Notes under the pieces: model-generated
Database searches by the model: none
What the model was told of the DNA's origin: nothing
The model's input: only the letters and a program-made list of their open reading frames with translations
Origin: Ochrobactrum teleogrylli
Lineage (GTDB): Bacteria > Pseudomonadota > Alphaproteobacteria > Rhizobiales > Rhizobiaceae
DNA length: 64,000 nucleotides
Assembly (NCBI RefSeq): GCF_006376685.1
Contig: NZ_VEWL01000001.1
Coordinates: forward strand, 623,869 to 687,868
Reading direction: 5' to 3'
Part shown: positions 1 to 6,890 of the stretch, one piece after another
Numbering within the stretch: position 1 is the stretch's first letter
How the letters are laid out: every line of letters begins with the position of its first letter
Position numbers and translations under genes: made by a program

Positions 1-557
1 GCGATTTCGTGGAACTGCCGTCGCAGCTTTACGAACATTGGCTGACCGTACCCGCCGTTCTGGAAAAATACGCCGTGCATTACCGCACCGGCGAAGCGAT
101 GCCGAAAGCCCTGCTCGATAAGGTTTTGGCGGCGCGTTCATTCAATGCCGGTTTCAACACGGTTGAATTTACCGCGTCCGCGCTGGTGGATATGGCTTTC
201 CATACCGGTAATGAGAAGATCGCCGATCCGCTGTCCTTCGAGGCAAAGACACTCGAAAAGCTTTCCATGCCTGATGCGATCATCATGCGCCACCGCACAC
301 CGCATTTCACTCATGTGTTCTCCGGCGATGGCTATTCCGCCGGTTACTATTCCTACATGTGGTCGGAAGTGCTGGATGCGGATGCGTTCTCGGCTTTCGA
401 GGAAACCGGCGACGCTTTCAACCCGGAACTCGCCGCCAAGCTGAAGCAGCACATCTATGCCGCTGGCGGCAGTCGCGACCCGGAAGATCTGTACAAAGCA
501 TTCCGCGGCAAGATGCCGACACCGGATGCGATGATCGAAAAGCGCGGGTTGAACTAA
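1..557 (+). CDS. M3 family oligopeptidase / peptidyl-dipeptidase, C-terminal part
   Basis: This is the 3' end of a zinc metallopeptidase of family M3 (thimet oligopeptidase / Dcp type), which degrades short peptides in the cytoplasm or periplasm. The reading frame is open to the left edge: codons before the GTG at 9 read Asp-Phe, giving the DFVELPSQ block typical of M3 enzymes, so the real start lies outside the window. The visible 184 residues also hold the family signature SAGYYSYMWSEVLDADAF. The HExxH zinc site must lie upstream and is not visible. The gene ends at TAA 555-557, just before a strong terminator. Dcp and oligopeptidase A cannot be told apart from this fragment. Confidence 0.9.
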   Translation, partial: DFVELPSQLYEHWLTVPAVLEKYAVHYRTGEAMPKALLDKVLAARSFNAGFNTVEFTASALVDMAFHTGNEKIADPLSFEAKTLEKLSMPDAIIMRHRTPHFTHVFSGDGYSAGYYSYMWSEVLDADAFSAFEETGDAFNPELAAKLKQHIYAAGGSRDPEDLYKAFRGKMPTPDAMIEKRGLN

Positions 558-563
558 TCAAGC

Positions 564-587
564 AAAAGGCCGGGAAACCGGCCTTTT
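564..587. terminator. Bidirectional intrinsic terminator
   Basis: A perfect 10-bp stem (AAAAGGCCGG / CCGGCCTTTT) closes a GAAA tetraloop. T-rich arms on both strands let it end the M3 peptidase transcript and the convergent VOC gene, whose stop codon touches it. Confidence 0.85.
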
Positions 588-940
588 CAGTTCTTATGGG
601 TCAGGATATTGACCAACCGCCCAAAAGGATCGCGTACGAAAAAGCGGCGCACGCCCCAATCCTCATCCGCCGGACCGTATTCGATAGGAAACCCCATCGC
701 GATTGCCTGCTCCAGCGTGGCGTCTACGTCGTCCACCTCGATGGAAAGATCGGGCACCGGTGTGCCCGAACCACCTTCACGCATGATGCTCACCTGCACG
801 CGCGACTGCGCATCGGTGGCATAGGTTACGATCCAGCCGAAATCCATCGCCACGTCGAGGCCCAACAATTCGCCATAGAAGCGTTTTGCCGCCGCAGGGT
901 CGCTGGCAGCTATATTGGCGACGATGCGACGGACGGCCAT
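587..940 (-). CDS. VOC (glyoxalase/bleomycin-resistance) family protein
   Basis: A 117-residue protein of the vicinal oxygen chelate superfamily. The N-terminal half reads RIVANIAASDPAAAKRFYGE, the usual first beta-alpha unit, and the C-terminus has FFVRDPFGRLVNILTH, the typical closing strand. Such single-domain proteins dimerise and bind a metal; the substrate here cannot be inferred. The ATG at 940 overlaps the stop of the upstream DUF1737 gene (TGATG on the minus strand), so the two genes are translationally coupled. A TTG one codon earlier is possible but less likely. Confidence 0.85.
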   Translation of the reverse strand: MAVRRIVANIAASDPAAAKRFYGELLGLDVAMDFGWIVTYATDAQSRVQVSIMREGGSGTPVPDLSIEVDDVDATLEQAIAMGFPIEYGPADEDWGVRRFFVRDPFGRLVNILTHKN

Positions 941-1146
941 CAATATTCGCCGAGCTTTATATCCGGCGTATAGTCAACGCCATCAACTTCCTTCACAACC
1001 GGCTGGCCGCACTGCATCACGCCGGTTGCCGCATTGAAGGCATAGGTCGGCGAGCCATGGAGCTGCCAGCCCTTGTTGAGCGCCGCCGTAACGCGGTGGC
1101 AAAATGCGGAATCATCCGGTCCGGTGATGAAACGATAGAGCTTCAT
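940..1146 (-). CDS. DUF1737 domain protein
   Basis: A 68-residue protein with the DUF1737 pattern: MKLYRFITGPDDSAFCHRV followed by LNKGWQLHGSPT, where a variable, probably domain-swapping fold is expected. A frame open further upstream to 1224 is rejected, because AAGGAAG sits 6-7 bases before the ATG at 1146. It is the first gene of a two-gene unit with the VOC protein. Its function is unknown. Confidence 0.75.
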   Translation of the reverse strand: MKLYRFITGPDDSAFCHRVTAALNKGWQLHGSPTYAFNAATGVMQCGQPVVKEVDGVDYTPDIKLGEY

Positions 1147-1220
1147 AGTCTTTCTTCCTTTGTTAAATTTCAGGCCCGCCTTGGTTCTATTTATTACGCA
1201 TTTCCGAACGCAAAACCGTT

Positions 1221-2099
1221 TCACACTTTTGCTGGAAATGCTTTCGCGAGCAGCGTTTCGGCCATTGCCAGATGCAGCCGTTCGATCATCTGGCCATCCA
1301 GTGACATAACGCCCTTATCCGCATTTTCCGGCTGCGCAAACAGATCGACAACGGCCCGCGCATGCGCCACTTCCTCCTCCGTAGGTGAAAAAGCGCGGTT
1401 GGCGGCCTCGATCTGACCCGGATGAATCAGCGTCTTGCCGTCGAAGCCCATCGCGGCCCCTTGCAAACACTCGGCTTCAAAGCCAACAGAATCGCGAAAA
1501 TCGTTGAACACGCCATCGAGAACAGTAAACCCGCCTGCTCGCGCCGCGAGAATGATCTGCATCAGCCACGGCACGAGATAAGGCCGCCCGGCTTGCGGGC
1601 GAACACCGGTTTCGCGCGCTATATCGTTCGGACCAACAACGAAACAGGCGAGCCGCACTGCCGAGCGATGGCCGAGCATGGCTATTTCATCCGCGTTCAA
1701 AATGCCGCGCGGGGTTTCAATCATCGCCCAAACGCCGACGGACGGATCGGCATCCTTGCGATCAAGCCGATTGGCAGCATCGATAATGTCCTGCGGTCGC
1801 TCGACCTTCGGCAGGAGAATGGCGTCGGCACCCATATCAGCCGCTGCGGCCACATCATCCTTGCCCCATGGCGTCTCGCCAGAATTGACGCGAATGATCC
1901 GCTCAAAGGCCGGTTTCGGATGCGCTGCAAAATGCGCAAACAACGCCTCGCGCGCGGATTGTTTTGCTTCGGGCGCAACGGAATCTTCCAGATCGTAGAT
2001 CACGCAATCGGCTGCAAGCGTTAGCGATTTTTCCAGCGCGCGCGGATTGGCGGCGGGAACGAACAGAACGGAACGGCGTGGACGAGCGATTGTTTTCAT
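1221..2099 (-). CDS. HpcH/HpaI aldolase / citrate lyase beta-like protein (CitE-like)
   Basis: A 292-residue TIM-barrel lyase of the HpcH/HpaI-CitE superfamily. Visible motifs are RRSVLFVPAANPRALEK at the N-terminus, CVIYDLEDSVAPEAK (Mg/substrate site region), AILLPKVE, WAMIETPRGI, FVVGPNDIA and the C-terminal LIHPGQIEAANRAFSP. Relatives cleave citramalyl-CoA, malyl-CoA or beta-methylmalyl-CoA; a citrate lyase complex is unlikely because CitD and CitF are not nearby. The start is uncertain: ATG 2099 fits the family N-terminus, and an in-frame GTG at 2114 adds five residues. Neither has a strong ribosome-binding site. It is probably a single-gene unit. Confidence 0.85.
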   Translation of the reverse strand: MKTIARPRRSVLFVPAANPRALEKSLTLAADCVIYDLEDSVAPEAKQSAREALFAHFAAHPKPAFERIIRVNSGETPWGKDDVAAAADMGADAILLPKVERPQDIIDAANRLDRKDADPSVGVWAMIETPRGILNADEIAMLGHRSAVRLACFVVGPNDIARETGVRPQAGRPYLVPWLMQIILAARAGGFTVLDGVFNDFRDSVGFEAECLQGAAMGFDGKTLIHPGQIEAANRAFSPTEEEVAHARAVVDLFAQPENADKGVMSLDGQMIERLHLAMAETLLAKAFPAKV

Positions 2100-2148
2100 G
2101 GCCGATTTGTGCACGGAACTGCGACACGGTGCAAGCCTTGGGAGCGGG

Positions 2149-2164
2149 TTAAAGGTCCCTTTAA
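2149..2164. other. 16-bp inverted repeat upstream of the CitE-like gene
   Basis: TTAAAGG-TC-CCTTTAA is a perfect 7-bp inverted repeat about 50 bases upstream of the CitE-like start. It could be a dimeric regulator operator; no regulator is adjacent. Confidence 0.35.
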
Positions 2165-2348
2165 AGCGGGGGCTTGAAATCCGTGCCCTGCCCGCCTATT
2201 TTCCAGCCTTCGGTTGAATGCGCCAGCCGCCCGCAGGTTTCAAGCCACGGTAAAGCATTCGAAATACACGTTCCTGTCCCGTGACGGCAGAAACGGCAAT
2301 GCGGGCACCCGTTCATGAAAACGCCGCTCACAATCAGGAGCGAAAACA

Positions 2349-2819
2349 ATGACCACAGCTTTGACCGCTGGGCACACCACTATTGACTTCAAGCATCAGG
2401 CTCGCCGTTTGCGGCAGGCTTTGAGCGAGGAAGGCATCACCATCAGCCACGGTAAGGCGCTTGATCTCGTGGCCCGCCAGTCAGGCACGCGTGACTGGAA
2501 CACGCTTGCCGCCACGGGCGGCAAGGTGGAAGCAACACCGGTTGCCGCGCAGGACGACACCGCCCCCTACCGTGTCGGCCAGCGCATCTCCGGCATGTTT
2601 CACACCACGCCCTTCGACGCCCGTATTATAGGCGTCGAGGAAACCATCAAGCCGGATCTGTGGCGGATCACATTGCAGTTCGACCCGGCGATCGATGTCG
2701 CCGTTTCGCCAAATATGTCGATGCGGCGCCGGCGCTTTACCATTGTTGTCGGCAGTGACGGAAAATCCCGCCGCCTGACCGGCAGCGAGAGCGGCGGTGT
2801 GGCGTTGAACGTCCAATAA
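2349..2819 (+). CDS. Glyoxalase-superfamily-type small protein (function unknown)
   Basis: A 156-residue protein. The first 50 residues contain KHQARRLRQALSEEG, ISHGKALDLVARQSG and RDWNTLAA, a pattern I recall from small proteins annotated as glyoxalase superfamily (Glyoxalase_8-like). The remainder (residues 72-140) looks like an all-beta domain with a basic MRRRRFTIVV stretch. The ATG at 2349 has AGGAG nine bases upstream. There is no operon partner: the upstream gene is divergent and leuD follows after 239 bases. The biochemical role is unknown; the family name is only moderately certain. Confidence 0.6.
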   Translation: MTTALTAGHTTIDFKHQARRLRQALSEEGITISHGKALDLVARQSGTRDWNTLAATGGKVEATPVAAQDDTAPYRVGQRISGMFHTTPFDARIIGVEETIKPDLWRITLQFDPAIDVAVSPNMSMRRRRFTIVVGSDGKSRRLTGSESGGVALNVQ

Positions 2820-2897
2820 TTGCGGATGCGGCATTTACGGCGCATGATTCAGAAAGGTTGACGGGATTTCCCGACAGGATTATGCGCAGTAATCAAC

Positions 2898-2943
2898 TAT
2901 CGAACCGTCCGGATCGCCTCAAAACGGTCTGGATGGTTCGATA
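2898..2943 (+). other. Long hairpin in the leuD 5' region
   Basis: Arms 2898-2910 and 2931-2943 pair over 13 positions with one G-U, around a 20-base loop, 115 bases before leuD. A 20-codon ORF (2882-2944) with two Leu codons runs exactly through it. It could be a 5' UTR regulatory structure, but it has no T-run and is not a simple terminator. Confidence 0.4.
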
Positions 2944-3058
2944 AATTCGCCGCAGGTTGCGACCTATTGGGCAGTTTGGGCCTGAAACGTTGACTCTCGG
3001 CAATGCTGATGTAAACCAGTTCGCAATATAGCAAATACCCAACCGACAGGTTCAGGAC

Positions 3059-3664
3059 ATGGATAAGTTCACCAAGCTCACCGGCGTCGCCGCTCCCCTG
3101 CCGATCGTCAACATCGACACGGATATGATCATTCCGAAGGATTACCTGAAGACGATCAAGCGCACGGGCCTGAGCAAGGGACTGTTTGCGGAAATGCGCT
3201 TTAATGAAGACGGTTCCGAAAACCCTGATTTCGTGCTGAACAAGCCCGGCTATCGCAATGCCCAGATTCTGGTCGCGGGCGATAATTTCGGCTGCGGCTC
3301 CTCGCGCGAGCACGCCCCCTGGGCACTGCTCGATTTTGGTATCCGTTGCGTGATTTCGACCTCGTTTGCCGACATCTTCTATAATAACTGCTTCAAGAAC
3401 GGCATTCTGCCGATCAAGGTCAGCCAGGAAGATCTCGACAAGCTGATGGACGACGCCTCGCGCGGTGCCAATGCCACCCTCACCGTCGATCTCGAAGCAA
3501 AGGAAATCCATGGCCCTGACGGGGGCACGATTTCCTTCGATCTCGACGACTTCAAGCGCCACTGCCTGCTCAACGGTCTGGACGATATCGGCCTGACCAT
3601 GGAAAAGGCAAAGAGCATCGACACGTTCGAAGCCAAGCGCGCCGAACTGCGTCCCTGGGCCTGA
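3059..3664 (+). CDS. leuD: 3-isopropylmalate dehydratase small subunit
   Basis: A 201-residue LeuD, the usual length. With LeuC it isomerises 2-isopropylmalate to 3-isopropylmalate in leucine synthesis in the cytoplasm. The swivel-domain signature [20 protein letters not shown] and the following [20 protein letters not shown] are clear, as are the N-terminal [19 protein letters not shown] residues. The Fe-S cluster lies in LeuC, which is not in this window, while LeuB is encoded about 7 kb away on the other strand. The ATG at 3059 follows AGGTTCAGG. A 20-base-loop hairpin lies in its leader. Confidence 0.97.
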   Translation: MDKFTKLTGVAAPLPIVNIDTDMIIPKDYLKTIKRTGLSKGLFAEMRFNEDGSENPDFVLNKPGYRNAQILVAGDNFGCGSSREHAPWALLDFGIRCVISTSFADIFYNNCFKNGILPIKVSQEDLDKLMDDASRGANATLTVDLEAKEIHGPDGGTISFDLDDFKRHCLLNGLDDIGLTMEKAKSIDTFEAKRAELRPWA

Positions 3665-3737
3665 TGACACACAATGCAATTTACGCGGCCTTTGAGCCCG
3701 GTGGCCTGAGCAATTGAATAGGACACGATTGGCTGGA

Positions 3738-4160
3738 ATGGCCCGAGAAGATCAAAGCGGCGACTGGGCGGGACGTTTCTCGCCCTCGCTGGACGAAGTT
3801 GAATCCATCGCGATTGAAGCTCTTGCGCATCTGCCGCAGGAGTTTCGTGCGTTGTGCGGCGATATCATCATCCAGATCGCCGATTTTCCTGAAGACCAGA
3901 TTATCGAGGATATGGGGCTGGACACGCCATTCGACCTGCTCGGCCTTTTTGAAGGTCGCGGCATTGGCGAGCGTTTCAGCCTGCAGACCGGTGAAGGCCC
4001 GAACCGCATCACGCTCTATCGTCGCGCCATTCTGGATTACTGGTCTGAAAATCAGGAGACGCTGGGCGATATCGTCACCCATGTGCTTATCCATGAGATC
4101 GGCCATCACTTTGGCCTGTCGGATGACGACATGGAAGCCATCGAAGCCCAAGCGGAATAA
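3738..4160 (+). CDS. Metallopeptidase family protein (zincin-like)
   Basis: A 140-residue single-domain zincin with the HEIGHHFGL motif at residues 119-127 (H119, E120, H123), preceded by EDQIIEDMGLDTPFDLLGLFEG. It matches the Zincin_1 family of small predicted proteases that are common in alphaproteobacteria and lack a characterised substrate. There is no signal peptide, so it is probably cytoplasmic. The start is taken at ATG 3738 because conservation begins there; a TTG at 3714 would add eight residues. It lies 73 bases after leuD and may share its transcript; a strong bidirectional terminator follows. Confidence 0.85.
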   Translation: MAREDQSGDWAGRFSPSLDEVESIAIEALAHLPQEFRALCGDIIIQIADFPEDQIIEDMGLDTPFDLLGLFEGRGIGERFSLQTGEGPNRITLYRRAILDYWSENQETLGDIVTHVLIHEIGHHFGLSDDDMEAIEAQAE

Positions 4161-4180
4161 TGTCTGCTGAATATCAATTC

Positions 4181-4209
4181 AAAAAGGCGCCCTCATCGGG
4201 CGCCTTTTT
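4181..4209. terminator. Bidirectional intrinsic terminator
   Basis: A perfect 12-bp stem AAAAAGGCGCCC / GGGCGCCTTTTT with a five-base loop sits between the convergent zincin and ohr genes and has T-tracts on both strands. Confidence 0.9.
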
Positions 4210-4216
4210 GTTTGGG

Positions 4217-4639
4217 TCAGGCAACGGTCAGACGAACATCGATATTGCCGCGCGTGGCATGCGAATAGGGGCAAACGATGTGAGCCGCATTGACCAACTC
4301 TTGCGCCTTTACCTTCTCGACACCCGGAAGCGCCACTTCAAGCGCAACATCGAGACCGAAGCCGGTGCCGTCTTCGCGCGGGCCGATGCCAACGGTTGCT
4401 GTCACAGTGCTGTCGGCAGCAATGGCAACCTTTTCCTTCGAAGCAACAAACTTCAGCGCGCCAAGGAAGCAGGCCGCATAGCCGGACGCAAAAAGTTGCT
4501 CGGGATTGGTGCCCTCGCCGCCTTGACCACCGAGTTCCTTCGGCGTGTCGAGAACGACGCTAAGGCGACCATCTGCGGTCTTGGCGCTGCCCGTGCGTCC
4601 GCCGGTTGCTGTGGACTGGGTGGTGTAGAGAATAGCCAT
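4217..4639 (-). CDS. ohr: Organic hydroperoxide resistance protein
   Basis: A 140-residue Ohr, a thiol peroxidase that reduces organic and lipid hydroperoxides to alcohols. The two family cysteines are present: C57 in GYAACFLGAL and C123 in AHIVCPYSHATRGN. The EGTNPEQLFASGYAACF block is typical. Ohr cycles by an intramolecular disulfide reduced by lipoylated proteins (family knowledge). The start is ATG 4639, with AAGGAG eight bases upstream; an ORF extension to 4678 is non-conserved. It is divergent from the MarR-type gene ohrR, which presumably represses it until peroxide oxidises the repressor. Confidence 0.96.
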   Translation of the reverse strand: MAILYTTQSTATGGRTGSAKTADGRLSVVLDTPKELGGQGGEGTNPEQLFASGYAACFLGALKFVASKEKVAIAADSTVTATVGIGPREDGTGFGLDVALEVALPGVEKVKAQELVNAAHIVCPYSHATRGNIDVRLTVA

Positions 4640-4693
4640 TCGATTTCTCCTTCGGTGATAATTTGTCTCCGAAGACAAGCTATCGAAAATTAA

Positions 4694-4760
4694 ATTGTGC
4701 GCAATCTAATTTTGCAAAATCATTTCTCACAATTAAGTGATGCACAATGCAATTGCGCAT
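4694..4760. promoter_or_regulatory. Two candidate OhrR operators between ohr and ohrR
   Basis: Two AT-rich imperfect palindromes share the half-site ATTG(T/C)GCA: one at 4694-4705 (10 of 12 symmetric) and one at 4740-4760 (8 of 10 positions per arm symmetric). One lies nearer each gene, which suggests separate control of ohr and ohrR. The assignment to OhrR is inferred from position. Confidence 0.6.
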
Positions 4761-4812
4761 GATTTATGGTATGAAGGATATGCGCTGGAACAGCGCTCGA
4801 AGGAATTGGCGC

Positions 4813-5259
4813 ATGACACAGGACTCTTTTCTCAAACTTTCAAACATGGTCTGCTTTGCGATTTATTCGACCGCAAATGCGCTGACGCGCGCATACCAGC
4901 CGATCTTGAGCAAACTGGACCTGACCTATCCGCAGTTCCTGGTGATGCTGGTGCTGTGGGAAAAGGACGACCAGACCGTTTCCGAAATCGGCGCGAAGCT
5001 CCATCTCGATTCAGGGACGCTGACGCCACTCCTGAAACGGCTTGAAATGGCAGGACGCATCACGCGCCGCCGCGATCCACAGGACGAACGGCAAGTGCGC
5101 ATCACACTTACCGAGGAAGGCCTCAAACTGCGTGGAGCGGCTGAATCTGTACCGGATCAAATTCTCTGTGCGCTCGGTCAGCCCGTCGATGAGCTGAAGG
5201 ATTTGCGTTCCCGCCTGCTCGACATTCGCGGCAATCTTGCCGATAGCGCGGAACGCTAG
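4813..5259 (+). CDS. ohrR: MarR-family peroxide-sensing repressor OhrR
   Basis: A 148-residue MarR-family winged-helix regulator. It has the OhrR hallmark cysteine near the N-terminus (C14 in KLSNMVCFAIYST) followed by RAYQPILSKLDLTYPQFLVML. The winged helix runs through VSEIGAKLHLDSGTLTPLLKRLE and ITRRRDPQDERQVRITLTEEG. In this family, oxidation of that cysteine by organic peroxide releases the operator. The ORF is open back to 4747, but ATG 4813 is preceded by AAGGAATTGGCGC and matches family length. No second distal cysteine is evident near the C-terminus except C129 or so (ILCALG), so the 1-Cys versus 2-Cys type is unclear. Confidence 0.93.
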   Translation: MTQDSFLKLSNMVCFAIYSTANALTRAYQPILSKLDLTYPQFLVMLVLWEKDDQTVSEIGAKLHLDSGTLTPLLKRLEMAGRITRRRDPQDERQVRITLTEEGLKLRGAAESVPDQILCALGQPVDELKDLRSRLLDIRGNLADSAER

Positions 5260-5275
5260 TTCATCACCGCAAAAT

Positions 5276-5301
5276 AAAAGCGCCGGTTTCCCGGCGCTTT
5301 T
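5276..5301. terminator. Bidirectional intrinsic terminator
   Basis: An 11-bp perfect stem AAAAGCGCCGG / CCGGCGCTTTT with a TTTC loop lies between convergent ohrR and asd. Confidence 0.9.
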
Positions 5302-5324
5302 GTATTTCGACTGACCAAGACAGA

Positions 5325-6359
5325 TCAGGCAGCAAGCGCCTTTGGCTTTATCAGGCCGCGAGCGACCAACAGTTCTGCAATCTGGATCGTATTGAGCGCT
5401 GCGCCCTTGCGCAGATTGTCCGAGACGACCCACATGGCCAGACCGTTTTCAACCGTGATGTCTTCGCGAATACGGCTGATATAAGTCGCGTCTTCACCAG
5501 CAGATTCATATGGCGTGATGTAGCCGCCGTCTTCGCGCTTGTCGATAACCTGGCAACCCGGCGCTTCGCGCAGGATTTCGCGGGCTTCTTCCGGCGAAAG
5601 CGGGTTTTCGAACTCGATATTCACCGCTTCCGAATGACCGATGAAGACCGGAACGCGCACTGCGGTTGCCGTCAGCTTGATCTTCGGATCAAGCATCTTC
5701 TTGGTTTCGGCCACCATCTTCCATTCTTCCTTGGTGTAACCGTCTTCCATGAAGACATCGATGTGCGGGATCACGTTGAACGCAATGCGCTTGGTGAACT
5801 TCTTCGCCGTGACCGGGTCAGCCACGAACACAGCGCGCGACTGTTCGAACAGCTCGTCCATACCTTCCTTGCCCGCGCCGGAAACCGACTGGTAGGTCGA
5901 AACGACGACGCGCTTGATCTTGGCGGCGTCATGCAGCGGCTTCAGCGCAACAACGAGCTGCGCAGTCGAGCAGTTCGGGTTGGCAATAATGTTCTTCTTG
6001 GTGAAGCCCGTGATGGCATCCGGGTTTACTTCCGGCACGATCAGCGGCACGTCCATGTCATAACGCCAGGCCGACGAATTATCGATGACGACGCAGCCCT
6101 GCTTGCCGATCTTCGGCGACCATTCCTTCGAAATATTGCCGCCAGCAGACATCAGGCAAATGTCCGTGTCGGAAAAATCGTATGTGTCGAGCGCGCGAAC
6201 CTTCAGCGTCTTGTCGCCATAGGACACTTCTGTGCCCTGGCTGCGACGCGATGCGAGCGCCACAACTTCATCGGCTGGAAAACCGCGTTCTTCTAGAATA
6301 TTGAGCATTTCGCGCCCGACATTACCGGTGGCGCCGACTACTGCTACCTTGAAACCCAT
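5325..6359 (-). CDS. asd: Aspartate-semialdehyde dehydrogenase
   Basis: A 344-residue NADPH-dependent enzyme converting aspartyl phosphate to aspartate semialdehyde, the branch point to lysine/diaminopimelate, threonine and methionine. The Rossmann motif VVGATGNVGREML (residues 7-19), catalytic Cys130 in NPNCSTAQL and the GHSEAVNIEF block are present. The ATG at 6359 is preceded by AGGAGACG on the minus strand; the ORF extends further upstream only as non-coding leader. A short Thr/Lys-rich ORF and two GC-rich hairpins lie just upstream, suggesting attenuation-like control. It is transcribed alone and ends at a terminator shared with ohrR. Confidence 0.97.
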   Translation of the reverse strand: MGFKVAVVGATGNVGREMLNILEERGFPADEVVALASRRSQGTEVSYGDKTLKVRALDTYDFSDTDICLMSAGGNISKEWSPKIGKQGCVVIDNSSAWRYDMDVPLIVPEVNPDAITGFTKKNIIANPNCSTAQLVVALKPLHDAAKIKRVVVSTYQSVSGAGKEGMDELFEQSRAVFVADPVTAKKFTKRIAFNVIPHIDVFMEDGYTKEEWKMVAETKKMLDPKIKLTATAVRVPVFIGHSEAVNIEFENPLSPEEAREILREAPGCQVIDKREDGGYITPYESAGEDATYISRIREDITVENGLAMWVVSDNLRKGAALNTIQIAELLVARGLIKPKALAA

Positions 6360-6373
6360 TTTTCGTCTCCTGT

Positions 6374-6448
6374 CCCTCTCCGCTTCCAGATCCGGAACCC
6401 CGCAGGCCACGCGGGTTTTCCGTCCCCGGGCCAGACCCGGGGAGAGGG
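6374..6448 (-). promoter_or_regulatory. Structured asd 5' leader
   Basis: The leader RNA contains a perfect 7-bp GC hairpin (6424-6442), a second GC hairpin (arms 6399-6403 and 6411-6415), and an 8-nt segment at 6441-6448 exactly complementary to 6374-6381, which ends three bases from the asd Shine-Dalgarno. The first hairpin and the long-range helix overlap by two bases. No U-tract follows, so control of ribosome access is more likely than intrinsic termination. Confidence 0.45.
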
Positions 6449-6465
6449 CGAGCAGGCCAAGGGAA

Positions 6466-6591
6466 TCAGACCGTTTTCGTGGTCGTTTTAGTGATGGCCG
6501 TGAGTTTTTTGGTAATCGAAGGCATGCGTACTGCTCCGGCATTCATGCCGGCAGTTCCAGACGAAACTGACGCTACGTTAACGCGTTGCAC
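6466..6591 (-). CDS. Putative leader peptide of asd, Thr/Lys-rich
   Basis: A 41-codon ORF beginning with GTG at 6591, preceded at good distance by AAGGAGA, and ending 107 bases before the asd start. The last 15 residues contain seven threonines and four lysines (ITKKLTAITKTTTKTV), the two main end products made from aspartate semialdehyde. A longer form from ATG 6634 exists but has no ribosome-binding site. I infer a translated leader sensing charged tRNA-Thr and tRNA-Lys; a stand-alone small basic protein is the alternative. No such leader for asd is known to me. Confidence 0.45.
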   Translation of the reverse strand: MQRVNVASVSSGTAGMNAGAVRMPSITKKLTAITKTTTKTV

Positions 6592-6890
6592 GCGAGTTCT
6601 CCTTCGTTCGGCATTGCTTTTACGCGCTTTATGCATGGAGTCAATTCTCCACCGCTTCCGCCCTGTATTTTTTTGCACCGCAAGCAAAACCGGCGGGCGT
6701 CAAGCTGTCGATTTTGTCTCATACTAAAGACTACTGCCCGAATCTCCTTTTTAGGTTCATCATAATTTGGTGAGGAGTGCGCCTCACTTGTTGGGATACA
6801 AGGCGGCGCATCGGACTGGTTACATTTGTATAGCGAATGAACCCCAGTCTTGCATTGCCCTTTAGGGGCTCTGTTTGGGAGGACAGATTA
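6592..6890. other. Divergent promoter region of asd leader and MFS gene
   Basis: About 300 bases without a convincing gene. They must hold the promoters of the asd leader (minus) and of the MFS transporter (plus, with GGGAGG before its ATG). I see no clear operator. Two overlapping ORFs here are compositionally unconvincing. Confidence 0.5.

Noticed and set aside
6479..6727. 82-residue plus-strand ORF opposite the asd leader
   Set aside because: No ribosome-binding site and odd composition; the minus-strand leader ORF with AAGGAGA is better supported.
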